Assembly: GCF_000209655.1 (NCBI RefSeq)
Contig: NC_015458.1
Span: forward strand, 1 to 64,000
From: Pusillimonas sp. T7-7
GTDB taxonomy: Bacteria > Pseudomonadota > Gammaproteobacteria > Burkholderiales > Burkholderiaceae_B
DNA length: 64,000 bases
Direction: 5' to 3'
Under the pieces are notes generated by a model, which made no database searches, was not told where the DNA came from, and saw only the letters and a program-made list of their open reading frames with translations. Numbering within the stretch: position 1 is the first letter of the stretch; each line of letters starts with the position of its first letter. Below, in pieces: positions 29,541 through 37,265 of this stretch. Both the position numbers and the translations under genes were made by a program.

Positions 29541-30743
29541 TTAGCGTGTAGGGTTGGCCAGCCACTGCGTGGCCAGTTCGACCCAGTAGCTGGCCCCAAG
29601 GGGAATCAGGTCATCGTTGAAATCGTAGCTGCCGTTATGCAGCATGCAGGGCCCCAAGCCGTGACCCAGGTCTCGGTGATCGCCCTGGCCGTTGCCTATC
29701 CAGACATAGCAGCCTGGCACTTCTTTGAGCATGAAGGCGAAGTCTTCAGCCCCCATGGACGGGCTGATGCCCTGGTCTACCTGTGCTTCACCCACTATGC
29801 CCTTGATCACGTCAGCACAAAAGGCGGCTTCGCGGTCGTGGTTGATGGTGGGAGGATAGCGGCGCAGGAAGGTAAAACGTGCCTGGCAGTCGAGCGCGCG
29901 GCTGGTGTGCTCGGTGATATCGCGCATGCGGTTCTCGATAAGATCGAGATTGATATCGGAAAAGGTGCGCACCGTGCCGCGCAGCGTGGCGTCGTTGGGA
30001 ATGACGTTATCGGCCGAGCCGGTGTGAATCTGGGTAATACTGATGACGGCGGGATCCAGCGGATTGCGATTGCGGGTGACGATGGTTTGCAGGCTTTGTG
30101 CCAGCTGTACCGCGGCCATGACCGGGTCGACGCCAAGATGAGGCATGGCGCCGTGGGCTCCCTTGCCTTCCAGCACGATTTCAAAGGTATTGCTTGATGC
30201 CATGATGGGCCCGGCCACCACGCCGAATGTACCCACTTCCATGCCGGGCCAGTTATGCATGCCGAAGACGGCATCCATGGGGAACAGCTTGAACAGGCCG
30301 TCATCTATCATGGCCTTGGCGCCGCCCTGGCCTTCTTCGGCGGGTTGGAAAATAACGTGGACAGTGCCATCGAAATCACGGTTTTCGGCCAGATAGCGTG
30401 CGGCAGCCAGCAACATGGCGGTGTGGCCGTCGTGGCCGCAAGCGTGCATTTTGCCAGGGTGCTGGCTGGCATGCTCGAAGGTGTTGGCTTCTTGCATGGG
30501 CAAGGCGTCCATATCGGCGCGCAGGCCCACCGCCTTACCGTTCTGTGTTCTGCCGTGTATGGTACCCACCACGCCGGTGATGCCCAGGCCGCGATGTACT
30601 GCTATACCCCAGGATTCCAGCTTTTCGGCAACGACGTCGGCGGTGCGGACTTCTTCGTAGGCCAGTTCTGGATGAGCATGGATATCGCGCCGTATGGCGG
30701 TGATTTCCGGTTTCCAGCCTACTATGGCTTCGGCGAGTTTCAT
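29541..30743 (-). CDS. M20-family amidohydrolase (hippurate hydrolase-like), second copy
   Basis: 400-aa metal-dependent amidohydrolase related to the gene at 133-1332. Motifs: [12 protein letters not shown] (about residues 16-27), CGHDGH (102-107), FQPAEEGQGGAKAMIDDG, FGMHNWPGMEVG and SPSMGAEDFAFML. It differs from the first copy in the lid-domain segment and C-terminus, so substrates may differ. An AGGAG lies before ATG 30743. It follows suhB by about 30 bp and is followed at once by the thioesterase gene. Confidence 0.88.
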   Translation of the reverse strand: MKLAEAIVGWKPEITAIRRDIHAHPELAYEEVRTADVVAEKLESWGIAVHRGLGITGVVGTIHGRTQNGKAVGLRADMDALPMQEANTFEHASQHPGKMHACGHDGHTAMLLAAARYLAENRDFDGTVHVIFQPAEEGQGGAKAMIDDGLFKLFPMDAVFGMHNWPGMEVGTFGVVAGPIMASSNTFEIVLEGKGAHGAMPHLGVDPVMAAVQLAQSLQTIVTRNRNPLDPAVISITQIHTGSADNVIPNDATLRGTVRTFSDINLDLIENRMRDITEHTSRALDCQARFTFLRRYPPTINHDREAAFCADVIKGIVGEAQVDQGISPSMGAEDFAFMLKEVPGCYVWIGNGQGDHRDLGHGLGPCMLHNGSYDFNDDLIPLGASYWVELATQWLANPTR

Positions 30744-30774
30744 GCTTGTGTCTCCTGTTATTGCTGTTGTTGAT

Positions 30775-31620
30775 TCAGTCTTTTTTCAGATGCGGTCGGA
30801 TCATGGCGTCGAGTGCGGGGGCGGTATGGGTATTGCCTGCATAGACGTAACCCTTGATGGGCCACGGAGTGCGGTGGTACATGTCTTCGCAGATACCACC
30901 TGCTTCGCGCACAATGACTGTACCCGCAGCCACATCCCAGGGCGCCAGCCCCATTTCCCAGTAACCGTCGTAGCGCCCGCAAGCCACCCATGCCAGATCC
31001 AGCGCCGCAGCACCCAGGCGCCGTACGCCACGCGTGGTGTTGATGGCCTCGTGCAGGGTAGGCATATACTGGTCTGAAAACGAGAAGTCGCGGAAAGGAA
31101 AACCCGAGCCCAGCACCGACTCGGCCAGAAGTTCGGTTTGCGAGCAACTGATGCGATGCTCGTTCAGCCAGGCGCCTACGCCATGCATGGCGGTAAACAA
31201 TTCTTCGCGGTTGGGGTCGTATACAACACCTATTACCGGGGTGTCCTGGGCCAACGGTGTATCGTTGACCAGTGTGCCCTCGTGCGCAATGAGCGCAATC
31301 GATACGGCGTACTGCGGAATGCCGTGCAGGAAGTTGGTGGTGCCGTCCAGGGGGTCTATATACCAGGTGGCGGCGCCGGAGGTTTGCCCACCGCTTTCCT
31401 CGGCAACAATGCCCAGGTCTGGCGTACGCTCGCGCAGGATCTCGATGACCGCCTGTTCGGCCTCGCGGTCAGCCTGTGACACAAGGTCGTTGCGGTTTTT
31501 TTTGTCTATGATGAGTTCGGCCCGGTTATGTGAGTAGGCCTGCAAGATAGCGGCCGCTGCGTGCGCCGCTGTGACTGCTGCATCCAGACAGTCGCTAAGA
31601 GGTAGACGGGTTGATGGCAT
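30775..31620 (-). CDS. suhB: Inositol monophosphatase family protein (SuhB-like)
   Basis: Mg2+-dependent phosphatase of the IMPase family; in E. coli SuhB also joins the rRNA antitermination complex. The 281-aa protein has the metal-binding motifs AEESGG (E74, E75), DPLDGTTNF (from D89) and WDVAAGTVIVREAGG near the C-terminus. ATG 31620 gives the usual family start; the reading frame extends 100 codons further upstream across the neighbouring promoter and into mnmC, which I rejected. First gene of the probable operon running to mgtE, divergent from mnmC. Confidence 0.88.
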   Translation of the reverse strand: MPSTRLPLSDCLDAAVTAAHAAAAILQAYSHNRAELIIDKKNRNDLVSQADREAEQAVIEILRERTPDLGIVAEESGGQTSGAATWYIDPLDGTTNFLHGIPQYAVSIALIAHEGTLVNDTPLAQDTPVIGVVYDPNREELFTAMHGVGAWLNEHRISCSQTELLAESVLGSGFPFRDFSFSDQYMPTLHEAINTTRGVRRLGAAALDLAWVACGRYDGYWEMGLAPWDVAAGTVIVREAGGICEDMYHRTPWPIKGYVYAGNTHTAPALDAMIRPHLKKD

Positions 31621-31656
31621 GCTGTGAACCTTGGTCAACAAGAGCGAACCTGCTCT

Positions 31657-31678
31657 ATCACGTATCATTGTACGTGAT
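31657..31678. promoter_or_regulatory. Palindrome in the suhB-mnmC divergent promoter region
   Basis: ATCACGTA (31657-31664) and TACGTGAT (31671-31678) are perfect arms around 6 bp. A TACAAT hexamer readable on the minus strand (31667-31672) overlaps it. A shorter repeat, AGAGC/GCTCT, lies just left (31641-31656). The symmetry and position suggest a dimeric repressor site; no regulator is encoded nearby. Confidence 0.45.
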
Positions 31679-31707
31679 GGTATCCCATATTTTTTGAAGC
31701 AAAATGT

Positions 31708-33570
31708 ATGTCCAGCAACTATGAGCCGCTGATTCCGGCCGTACCGGCTTTCAATGAGCGTGGCGTGCCCGTCAATACCGATTTTGACGACGTCTATCAC
31801 CCGGCATGGGGGGCGCTGGAACAGGCCAGGCGCGTCTTCATTCATGGCGCTAATCTGATCGAGCGCTGGCGGGGCAAAGACAGCTTTACCGTATGCGAGA
31901 CAGGCTTTGGTCTGGGGCATAATTTCCTGGCCTTATGGCAAGCCTGGCGCGACGACCCCCAAAGACCCGCGCGTCTGCATGTGGTGTCGTTCGAGCGCCA
32001 TCCCTTTGCCAGACATGACCTGGAAGCGCTGTGGCACAACCTGCCCAAGTCCGAGCGTGCGCTGGCAGCCCAGCTGTCGCAGGCCTGGCCTCCCTTGCTG
32101 CCTGGCTTGCACAGGCTGGAGTTCGAAGGGGGGGCGTTGACGCTGACTCTGGCGTTTGGGTCGGTAGAGCGCCTCGCTCGGCAAGTTTCCGCTCAGGTCG
32201 ATGCCTATTTTCTGGACGGTTTCGCTCCCAAGGTCAATCCCGAAATGTGGACGCGCCATTTATTTGGGCAGTTGGTTCGCATGGCCAACGCAGGGGCTAC
32301 TGCGGCAAGCTGGTGCTGCGCCGGAGCAATGCGGCGAAATCTGCGCGATGCGGGTTTTCTGGTGTCCAAAGTGCCAGGCTACGGCGGCAAGCGTGAAATA
32401 ACAGTGGCCACTTTGCGTCCCGGTATGGGACGCACGCGGACCAGGGCGCCCGTCGGCAGCAAGGTCGTGGTGGTGGGAGGTGGGCTGGCCGGCGCCGGTG
32501 TTGCCCAGGCCCTGGCGCTGCGGGGCCATGAAGTGGTGGTTTTTGATCCAGTGTTTGCCCAAGGCTTGGGGGCCAGCCATAAAGGGCATATTGCTGCGGC
32601 GCTGACTCCCGTGATCAGCCGTGACGACGATATCAGGGCGAGGTTGAGCCGGGCCGGCGTACTGCGCGCCTTGCAGCGCTGGCAAGGCCTGCCTGAACCC
32701 GCCCGCCCCTGGCGTTGTGGGACGCTGGAGCAGGCGATGGACGCGCAGCACGCTGCTGAGCGTCAGCTCGCCCTGAATGAGCTGGGATTCCCGCCTGAAT
32801 GGGTGCGGTGGGTGGAGGGCGCTGAAGCCAGGGCCTTGGCCGGTATAGAGTCGGCCCGGGGAGGGCTATGGTTCGCCGATGGGCAGCGAGTACGGCCCGA
32901 GCCTTTGCTGCATGCCTTGTTCAGCCTGCCCGGGGTATACTGTACAGATCGGTCGGTGTGCAGTTTGCATCACGACTCAGTCGGGCAGTGGGTTGTCTGC
33001 GACACGCATGGGCAAGCACTGGCCAGTGCACCCAATGTGGTACTGGCCAACGCATGGCATGCCGCAGGCTTACTGAGCGGCGTCGCCGGCATCCCGGCGT
33101 TGCCCAAGGTGAGTGCAATGTCTAGATTGGGGGGGCAGGTCAGCAACTTGACCGCCAGCAAACTCAGAGCATTGCGGGCCATTGTTGCGGGCGAGGGCTA
33201 TTGCCTGCCGGCTGTTGACAATCAGTGTGTGGGCGGCAGTACTTATACGGTTGATGCGGCAGTTAGCCAAATCACAGCACAAGGACACCAAGAGGTCATG
33301 AGCAAGCTAGCTACCTTGTTGAATGTGCCAGATGGCCGCCTGGGTTCACTATCGGCGGCCGGTGGTTGGGCTGGTTGGCGTGCTGCGGTCACTGACCGCT
33401 TGCCTGTAATCGGTCCTGTAAGCGCTGCGCCCGGATTGTGGATGGCTTGCGCTTTCGGGTCGCGCGGGCTTAGCTGGGCTTCTTTGGCTGGCGATGTGAT
33501 TGCTGCCCGGCTTCATGACGAGCCGCTGCCACTAGAGCGCGAGTTGTTGCGAAAAATTGCTCCGCGCTGA
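31708..33570 (+). CDS. mnmC: Bifunctional tRNA mnm5s2U biosynthesis protein MnmC
   Basis: Two-domain enzyme completing the mnm5s2U34 modification of tRNAs for Lys, Glu and Gln. The N-terminal methyltransferase domain (about residues 1-240) shows TVCETGFGLGHNFLALWQAW and the DAYFLDGFAPKVNPEMW block. The C-terminal FAD oxidoreductase (about 250-620) starts with VVVGGGLAGAGVAQALALRGHEV (glycine loop from about 257), followed by LGASHKGHIAAALTP and GSRGLSWASLAGDVIA. The 620-aa length matches the fused form. tRNA-Lys(TTT), a substrate, is encoded 5 kb away. Confidence 0.95.
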   Translation: MSSNYEPLIPAVPAFNERGVPVNTDFDDVYHPAWGALEQARRVFIHGANLIERWRGKDSFTVCETGFGLGHNFLALWQAWRDDPQRPARLHVVSFERHPFARHDLEALWHNLPKSERALAAQLSQAWPPLLPGLHRLEFEGGALTLTLAFGSVERLARQVSAQVDAYFLDGFAPKVNPEMWTRHLFGQLVRMANAGATAASWCCAGAMRRNLRDAGFLVSKVPGYGGKREITVATLRPGMGRTRTRAPVGSKVVVVGGGLAGAGVAQALALRGHEVVVFDPVFAQGLGASHKGHIAAALTPVISRDDDIRARLSRAGVLRALQRWQGLPEPARPWRCGTLEQAMDAQHAAERQLALNELGFPPEWVRWVEGAEARALAGIESARGGLWFADGQRVRPEPLLHALFSLPGVYCTDRSVCSLHHDSVGQWVVCDTHGQALASAPNVVLANAWHAAGLLSGVAGIPALPKVSAMSRLGGQVSNLTASKLRALRAIVAGEGYCLPAVDNQCVGGSTYTVDAAVSQITAQGHQEVMSKLATLLNVPDGRLGSLSAAGGWAGWRAAVTDRLPVIGPVSAAPGLWMACAFGSRGLSWASLAGDVIAARLHDEPLPLERELLRKIAPR

Positions 33571-33641
33571 TGTTTTTTCATCGTTCTTAAAGGTGCATAA
33601 ACCCGTGCGATTTTATTTTATGGCTCAAATCCGTCAAAATA

Positions 33642-35894
33642 ATGGCTTTTGAATGCTTATTGGGCTTAAGCCCCGAGGATTGCGCTGTGCCGCCCAAGTC
33701 TGACCTTGCTCACGTGACGCAACTTGTTGCCCTGAATTTTCTTGCCTCAAAGTCGACGCGAGCCGATTTTGCGGTGGACCAAACCGGCCTGCAGCTTCAA
33801 ATAGAAGCGCATGCTCCGGGGGTTTATCGTTTGCGATGTGCGCCAGCCAGCGTACTGAACAACGAAAAACCCAGTGCCCGGGCGCGGGTGCATGCCGAAA
33901 TGCTCCTGGCGCGCCAGGAGCCGGTCGGCGAGCTTGCCGTCAGCTCCATTGCCGAGCCGCCAGGCATCGGCTGGCGAATCCAGCAGGGTGATACGGTGCT
34001 GGAACTGACGCAGTCTCCCTTGCAGCTTTCCGTGTATCGCGGCGAAGAGTGCATTTTGACGACCCCAGAGGGCTCGCTGACATACGACAGCACTGAAGCG
34101 CTTTGGCGTATGAGCTTCGACTTGGATGGCGACGACGCCTTGCATGGCACCGGCGCTACCGGTGCCGAGCTGAACCAGCGTGGCACCGAGTCAGTGTCAG
34201 ATACGCCCGCTACGCCGGCACTGCCCATGGTCTGGAGCACCAAGGGCTGGGGTCTTTACTTTAATACGCTCGCTCGCGTCCAGCACGACCTGGGCCATAG
34301 CGACCCTGATGTATATCAGGTGTCGATGCACGATGGCGTGCTCGATGTATTCCTGTTCGTCGGCGATCCTTCCGAAATTCTGAACCAGTACACAGCACTG
34401 ACTGGTCGTGCAGGGCAGCCCAGCCTTTGGCCCATGGGCGTCTGGCTGGATCAGGCGCCAGGCCAGTCTATTGACGACGTCCTGGCCGTCGTGCAAACGT
34501 TCCGCGACAAGCAGTGGGGGCTGGATGCCGTTTGCCTGGCTGCGCCTGCCGTGTACGGATTTCAGACCGACAAGCCCGTTTTTGAGTGGGATACCGACCG
34601 TGTGCCTGATGCACGCGACCTTTTCTCTCGTGCCCAGGCATTGAATATTCAATTTGCAGCGCCTTCTTTCCCCGGTGTGCTGAGCGGCACCGATATGTTT
34701 GCAGAATGGGAAGACCGTGGCTGGCTGCTGATCGACGATGATGGCAATGCGCACGTCTTCGAAGGCAACGAGGTTACGGGTGGAAAGCCGTTCGGTTTGC
34801 TCGACCTGACCCACAAAGATGTGTACAAGCTGTGGTCCGAGCGGCAACGCCAGGTGTTTGACGATGGCCTGGGTGCACCTGTGTGCGATGCGCAGTTCAA
34901 TATCCCCGACGGCATTACCGCACGCGGCGGAGAATCCGGTGCCGTACTACGCACGGTCTACCCCTTGCTGGCGCGCCGTGCTTTGTTCGATGCTGTCGCG
35001 GGGCATAAAACACCGCAGGAAGGTGTGATCATCAGTACGGATATCTTCCCCTCCGCACAGCGGTTTGCCTGGCAACGCGGCCCGCGTACGGGTAACGACT
35101 GGGCTGCACTCGAGCGCAGCTTGCGAGCGGCGCTATTTCTGGGTGATAGCGGTATTCCTGTACAAACCCACACGCTGGGTTCGGCCGGGCATCCGGTAGA
35201 TGGCATGACGCCAGAGCTTTACATCCGATGGTTGGCCGCGAACGTTTTTTCGGCCAACTTCAGCTTTCAGGCATTGCCGGCCTTGTTGCCTACGGCTTTT
35301 GATGCCGCAACTCAGGAACTCGTGCAGCATTGGTTGCAATGGCGTTACCGCCTGGTTCCCTATGTATTGGGCATTATTGAAGACGCTGTCCGCTCGGGCT
35401 TGCCTGTGCAGCGTTCAATGGCGCTGGCTTTCCCCTCCGACCCGCTGGCTCAGGTCTGGGACACGCAATATATGTTGGGCCCAGCCCTGTTGGTGGCGCC
35501 CGTGCTGAAGCCGGGCAATCAGGTGCAGGTTTATTTGCCCGAAGGCGATGCCTGGTGGGATCTGAATACCGGCTGGCGCTACGAGGGCGGTACCACCTGG
35601 ACGGTCGAAGCCGGCCTTGATACGCTGCCCCTGTTTGGCCGCGAAGGGCATATGCTTTGCCTGGGGCCCACAGCCCAGCATACGGGCGACTTCAATTCGG
35701 CCCGCATTCTCGACGAGGTCTGGATGTTCGGCATGCCCGAACACAGTCCTGTAGTCATGCGCAACAAGATTCGTGTCATGCAGATGCAGGGCTCAAGTTA
35801 TATCAAGGGCCTGGAAGGGCTGCGCATTGTGCCGTCGGAAGGCCTGGAGGTCAAGCGCCGAGGCGCCGAGGTGCGTATTTCAAGGGCGCGCTAG
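33642..35894 (+). CDS. Glycoside hydrolase family 31-like protein, diverged active site
   Basis: 750-aa protein with GH31 layout: N-terminal beta domain (about 1-250), TIM-barrel region (about 260-590) and C-terminal beta domains. GH31-like blocks are ALHGTGATGAELNQRGTES, KGWGLYFN, YTALTGRAGQPSLWPMGVWLDQ, FEWDTDRVPD and YMLGPALLVAPVL. A nucleophile candidate is D416 in VCDAQFNIPDG; an acid/base candidate is D486 in GNDWAAL but its alignment is uncertain. Segments that normally bind sugar in YicI-type enzymes (FDCFWM, WINPYI, SHDIGGF) read VCLAAPA, FAAPSF and THTLGSAG here. No signal peptide. GTG 33687, with GAGG 8 nt upstream, is a plausible alternative start. Function should not be assumed. 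Confidence 0.75.
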   Translation: MAFECLLGLSPEDCAVPPKSDLAHVTQLVALNFLASKSTRADFAVDQTGLQLQIEAHAPGVYRLRCAPASVLNNEKPSARARVHAEMLLARQEPVGELAVSSIAEPPGIGWRIQQGDTVLELTQSPLQLSVYRGEECILTTPEGSLTYDSTEALWRMSFDLDGDDALHGTGATGAELNQRGTESVSDTPATPALPMVWSTKGWGLYFNTLARVQHDLGHSDPDVYQVSMHDGVLDVFLFVGDPSEILNQYTALTGRAGQPSLWPMGVWLDQAPGQSIDDVLAVVQTFRDKQWGLDAVCLAAPAVYGFQTDKPVFEWDTDRVPDARDLFSRAQALNIQFAAPSFPGVLSGTDMFAEWEDRGWLLIDDDGNAHVFEGNEVTGGKPFGLLDLTHKDVYKLWSERQRQVFDDGLGAPVCDAQFNIPDGITARGGESGAVLRTVYPLLARRALFDAVAGHKTPQEGVIISTDIFPSAQRFAWQRGPRTGNDWAALERSLRAALFLGDSGIPVQTHTLGSAGHPVDGMTPELYIRWLAANVFSANFSFQALPALLPTAFDAATQELVQHWLQWRYRLVPYVLGIIEDAVRSGLPVQRSMALAFPSDPLAQVWDTQYMLGPALLVAPVLKPGNQVQVYLPEGDAWWDLNTGWRYEGGTTWTVEAGLDTLPLFGREGHMLCLGPTAQHTGDFNSARILDEVWMFGMPEHSPVVMRNKIRVMQMQGSSYIKGLEGLRIVPSEGLEVKRRGAEVRISRAR

Positions 35895-35919
35895 GGGCGC
35901 TGCGTGGCCAGCTACGAAA

Positions 35920-35959
35920 AATGGCTGCGGTTCAGCGAATGAACTGCAGCCATTCTTTT
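35920..35959. terminator. Bidirectional intrinsic terminator
   Basis: 14-bp stem with one G-U pair: arms 35920-35933 and 35941-35954, loop of 7 nt. T-rich tail (TTCTTTTA) on the plus side and an A run (35917-35921) that reads as T5 after the stem on the minus strand. It serves the convergent GH31-like and metallophosphoesterase genes. Confidence 0.85.
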
Positions 35960-36746
35960 ATGCGGACACTTTTACCACCAGATCAGGATCGAATAACTCG
36001 TTCTCGTTGATCCCGTCGCGCGCATAGCCACGAGGATTGCAGACTACGCGTGTGCCATTTACTTGGTAGTCGAAACTATCGTGTGTGTGACCGTGTATCC
36101 ATAATATGGCCCGCTCCGAACCCATAAGATCTTCGCTGTTGGATACGAAGCAGGTATTGATCAGCGAGTTTTCAAAGCGCGGATGTATGCTTTTGGGCGA
36201 GGGGGCATGGTGTGTGATGACCACGGTTGGTCCATTAAACGGCGTGGCCAGGTGTTGTTGCAGCCAGGCGCGATTATGATTGAACAGTGCTTCCATTTCA
36301 TCCGGGCTGAGTGTGGCGCCCGGGATTGCGTCTGACTTGATGCGGCGAAAGTCATAAGTGAATTCAAGCGCCTGGGTGATGGCTTGTTCACGGGTTTCGC
36401 CCGGACCTTCAAGGTTGAAATCCGTCCATAATGTGCTGCCAACAAAACGGATGCCGTGAAGCACGATCTCTTCATTGTCGAGTATGTGTATTTGCTTTCC
36501 CTGAGCATAGTGCTTGAGCTGGGCAACGGTTTCCTTAAGGCCGCTGCCATAGAATTCGTGATTTCCCGGCACATAGAGCACCGGTTGTTTGAACCCGCTG
36601 GCCCACTCTATGGCTTCTTTGGGGCGGCTGATGTCGCCGGCAAGAATCACAATGTCTGCCTCGACCGAAGGCAAGGGCAGCCCGGCCCGACTTAAATGCA
36701 GGTCGGAAAGAATATTCAGGCGTACTGAATGGGTGGTGTCAGTCAT
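35958..36746 (-). CDS. Calcineurin-like metallophosphoesterase
   Basis: 262-aa cytoplasmic dinuclear-metal phosphoesterase; the substrate (nucleotide, phosphoprotein or other) cannot be told. All family motifs are present: SDLHL (D15, H17), AGDIS (D38), PGNHEFYG (N62, H63, E64), ITHHAP and GHTHDSFD. ATG 36746 starts just before the first beta strand; the frame extends 18 codons upstream but without family support. It stands alone between a terminator and the tRNA-Lys promoter. Confidence 0.87.
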   Translation of the reverse strand: MTDTTHSVRLNILSDLHLSRAGLPLPSVEADIVILAGDISRPKEAIEWASGFKQPVLYVPGNHEFYGSGLKETVAQLKHYAQGKQIHILDNEEIVLHGIRFVGSTLWTDFNLEGPGETREQAITQALEFTYDFRRIKSDAIPGATLSPDEMEALFNHNRAWLQQHLATPFNGPTVVITHHAPSPKSIHPRFENSLINTCFVSNSEDLMGSERAILWIHGHTHDSFDYQVNGTRVVCNPRGYARDGINENELFDPDLVVKVSA

Positions 36747-36831
36747 GTCGTGGTGTGTATGGTTGTCGTAAATATCAGGTGATCGTAGTCTTGAGCGCAA
36801 GTTTGGCCTTACGCATTTCTACAGGTTCGAT

Positions 36832-36860
36832 TTGACAGTGAATTTAAAAGGCCTCATAAT
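36832..36860 (+). promoter_or_regulatory. Promoter of tRNA-Lys
   Basis: Consensus -35 TTGACA (36832-36837), 17-bp spacer, -10 CATAAT (36855-36860), followed at once by a GC-rich CGCG discriminator typical of stringently controlled stable-RNA promoters. The tRNA starts 14 bp after the -10. Confidence 0.82.
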
Positions 36861-36874
36861 CGCGTTCTTCGGTT

Positions 36875-36950
36875 GGGTCGTTAGCTCAGTTGGTAGAGCA
36901 CCGGACTTTTAATCCGTTGGTCGCGCGTTCGAGCCGCGCACGACCCACCA
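36875..36950 (+). tRNA. tRNA-Lys (anticodon TTT)
   Basis: 76-nt cloverleaf with encoded CCA. Acceptor arms GGGTCGT and ACGACCC pair fully; D-loop AGCTCAGTTGGTAGAGC; anticodon stem CGGA/TCCG with loop CTTTTAA, giving TTT; T-arm GCGCG TTCGAGC CGCGC. Single gene, not part of a tRNA cluster. Confidence 0.98.
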
Positions 36951-36969
36951 ACCCTAGTTTTAAAAGTTC

Positions 36970-36996
36970 AGGCAGCTTTCAGCTGCCTTTTCTTTT
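36970..36996 (+). terminator. Terminator of tRNA-Lys
   Basis: Perfect hairpin GGCAGCT-TTC-AGCTGCC (36971-36987) followed by TTTTCTTTT, 20 bp after the tRNA. Confidence 0.9.
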
Positions 36997-37265
36997 GTGC
37001 GCACAGCATGTGCTGCACCTCGTCTGGAGCTTTGGCTTCAGATATGCACTGCCCGAGCTGGGGCTGCGCCCCTGGTTTTACCAAGCTTGGCAAATTTTGC
37101 CATACTGCACTCTACTCGGCCATTTCATTATTTTCAGTTTATTTCATATAGCTTAAAACTATGAAGCTGGGGTTAATAATTCCTTATGGTCATGTTAAAT
37201 TGTAGGGTCGCTTTTTGCCAGCTATCCCTTTTTAATTCGTCTTTTCCGGTCAGCCGGCCAGAATC
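36997..37265. promoter_or_regulatory. metN upstream region with inverted repeats
   Basis: About 270 bp with no gene I can support. It holds a perfect palindrome CCAAGCTTGG (37081-37090), overlapped by TGGCAAA-T-TTTGCCA (37088-37102), a GGGGC/GCCCC hairpin (37062-37074), and TTCATA/TATGAA (37143-37165) with nested AGCTT/AAGCT arms. I recognise no SAM riboswitch. Any of these could be an operator for metNIQ. Confidence 0.4.

Noticed and set aside
36951..37265. SAM-type riboswitch before metN
   Set aside because: I could not recognise the core of any SAM riboswitch class by eye; an Rfam scan would settle it.
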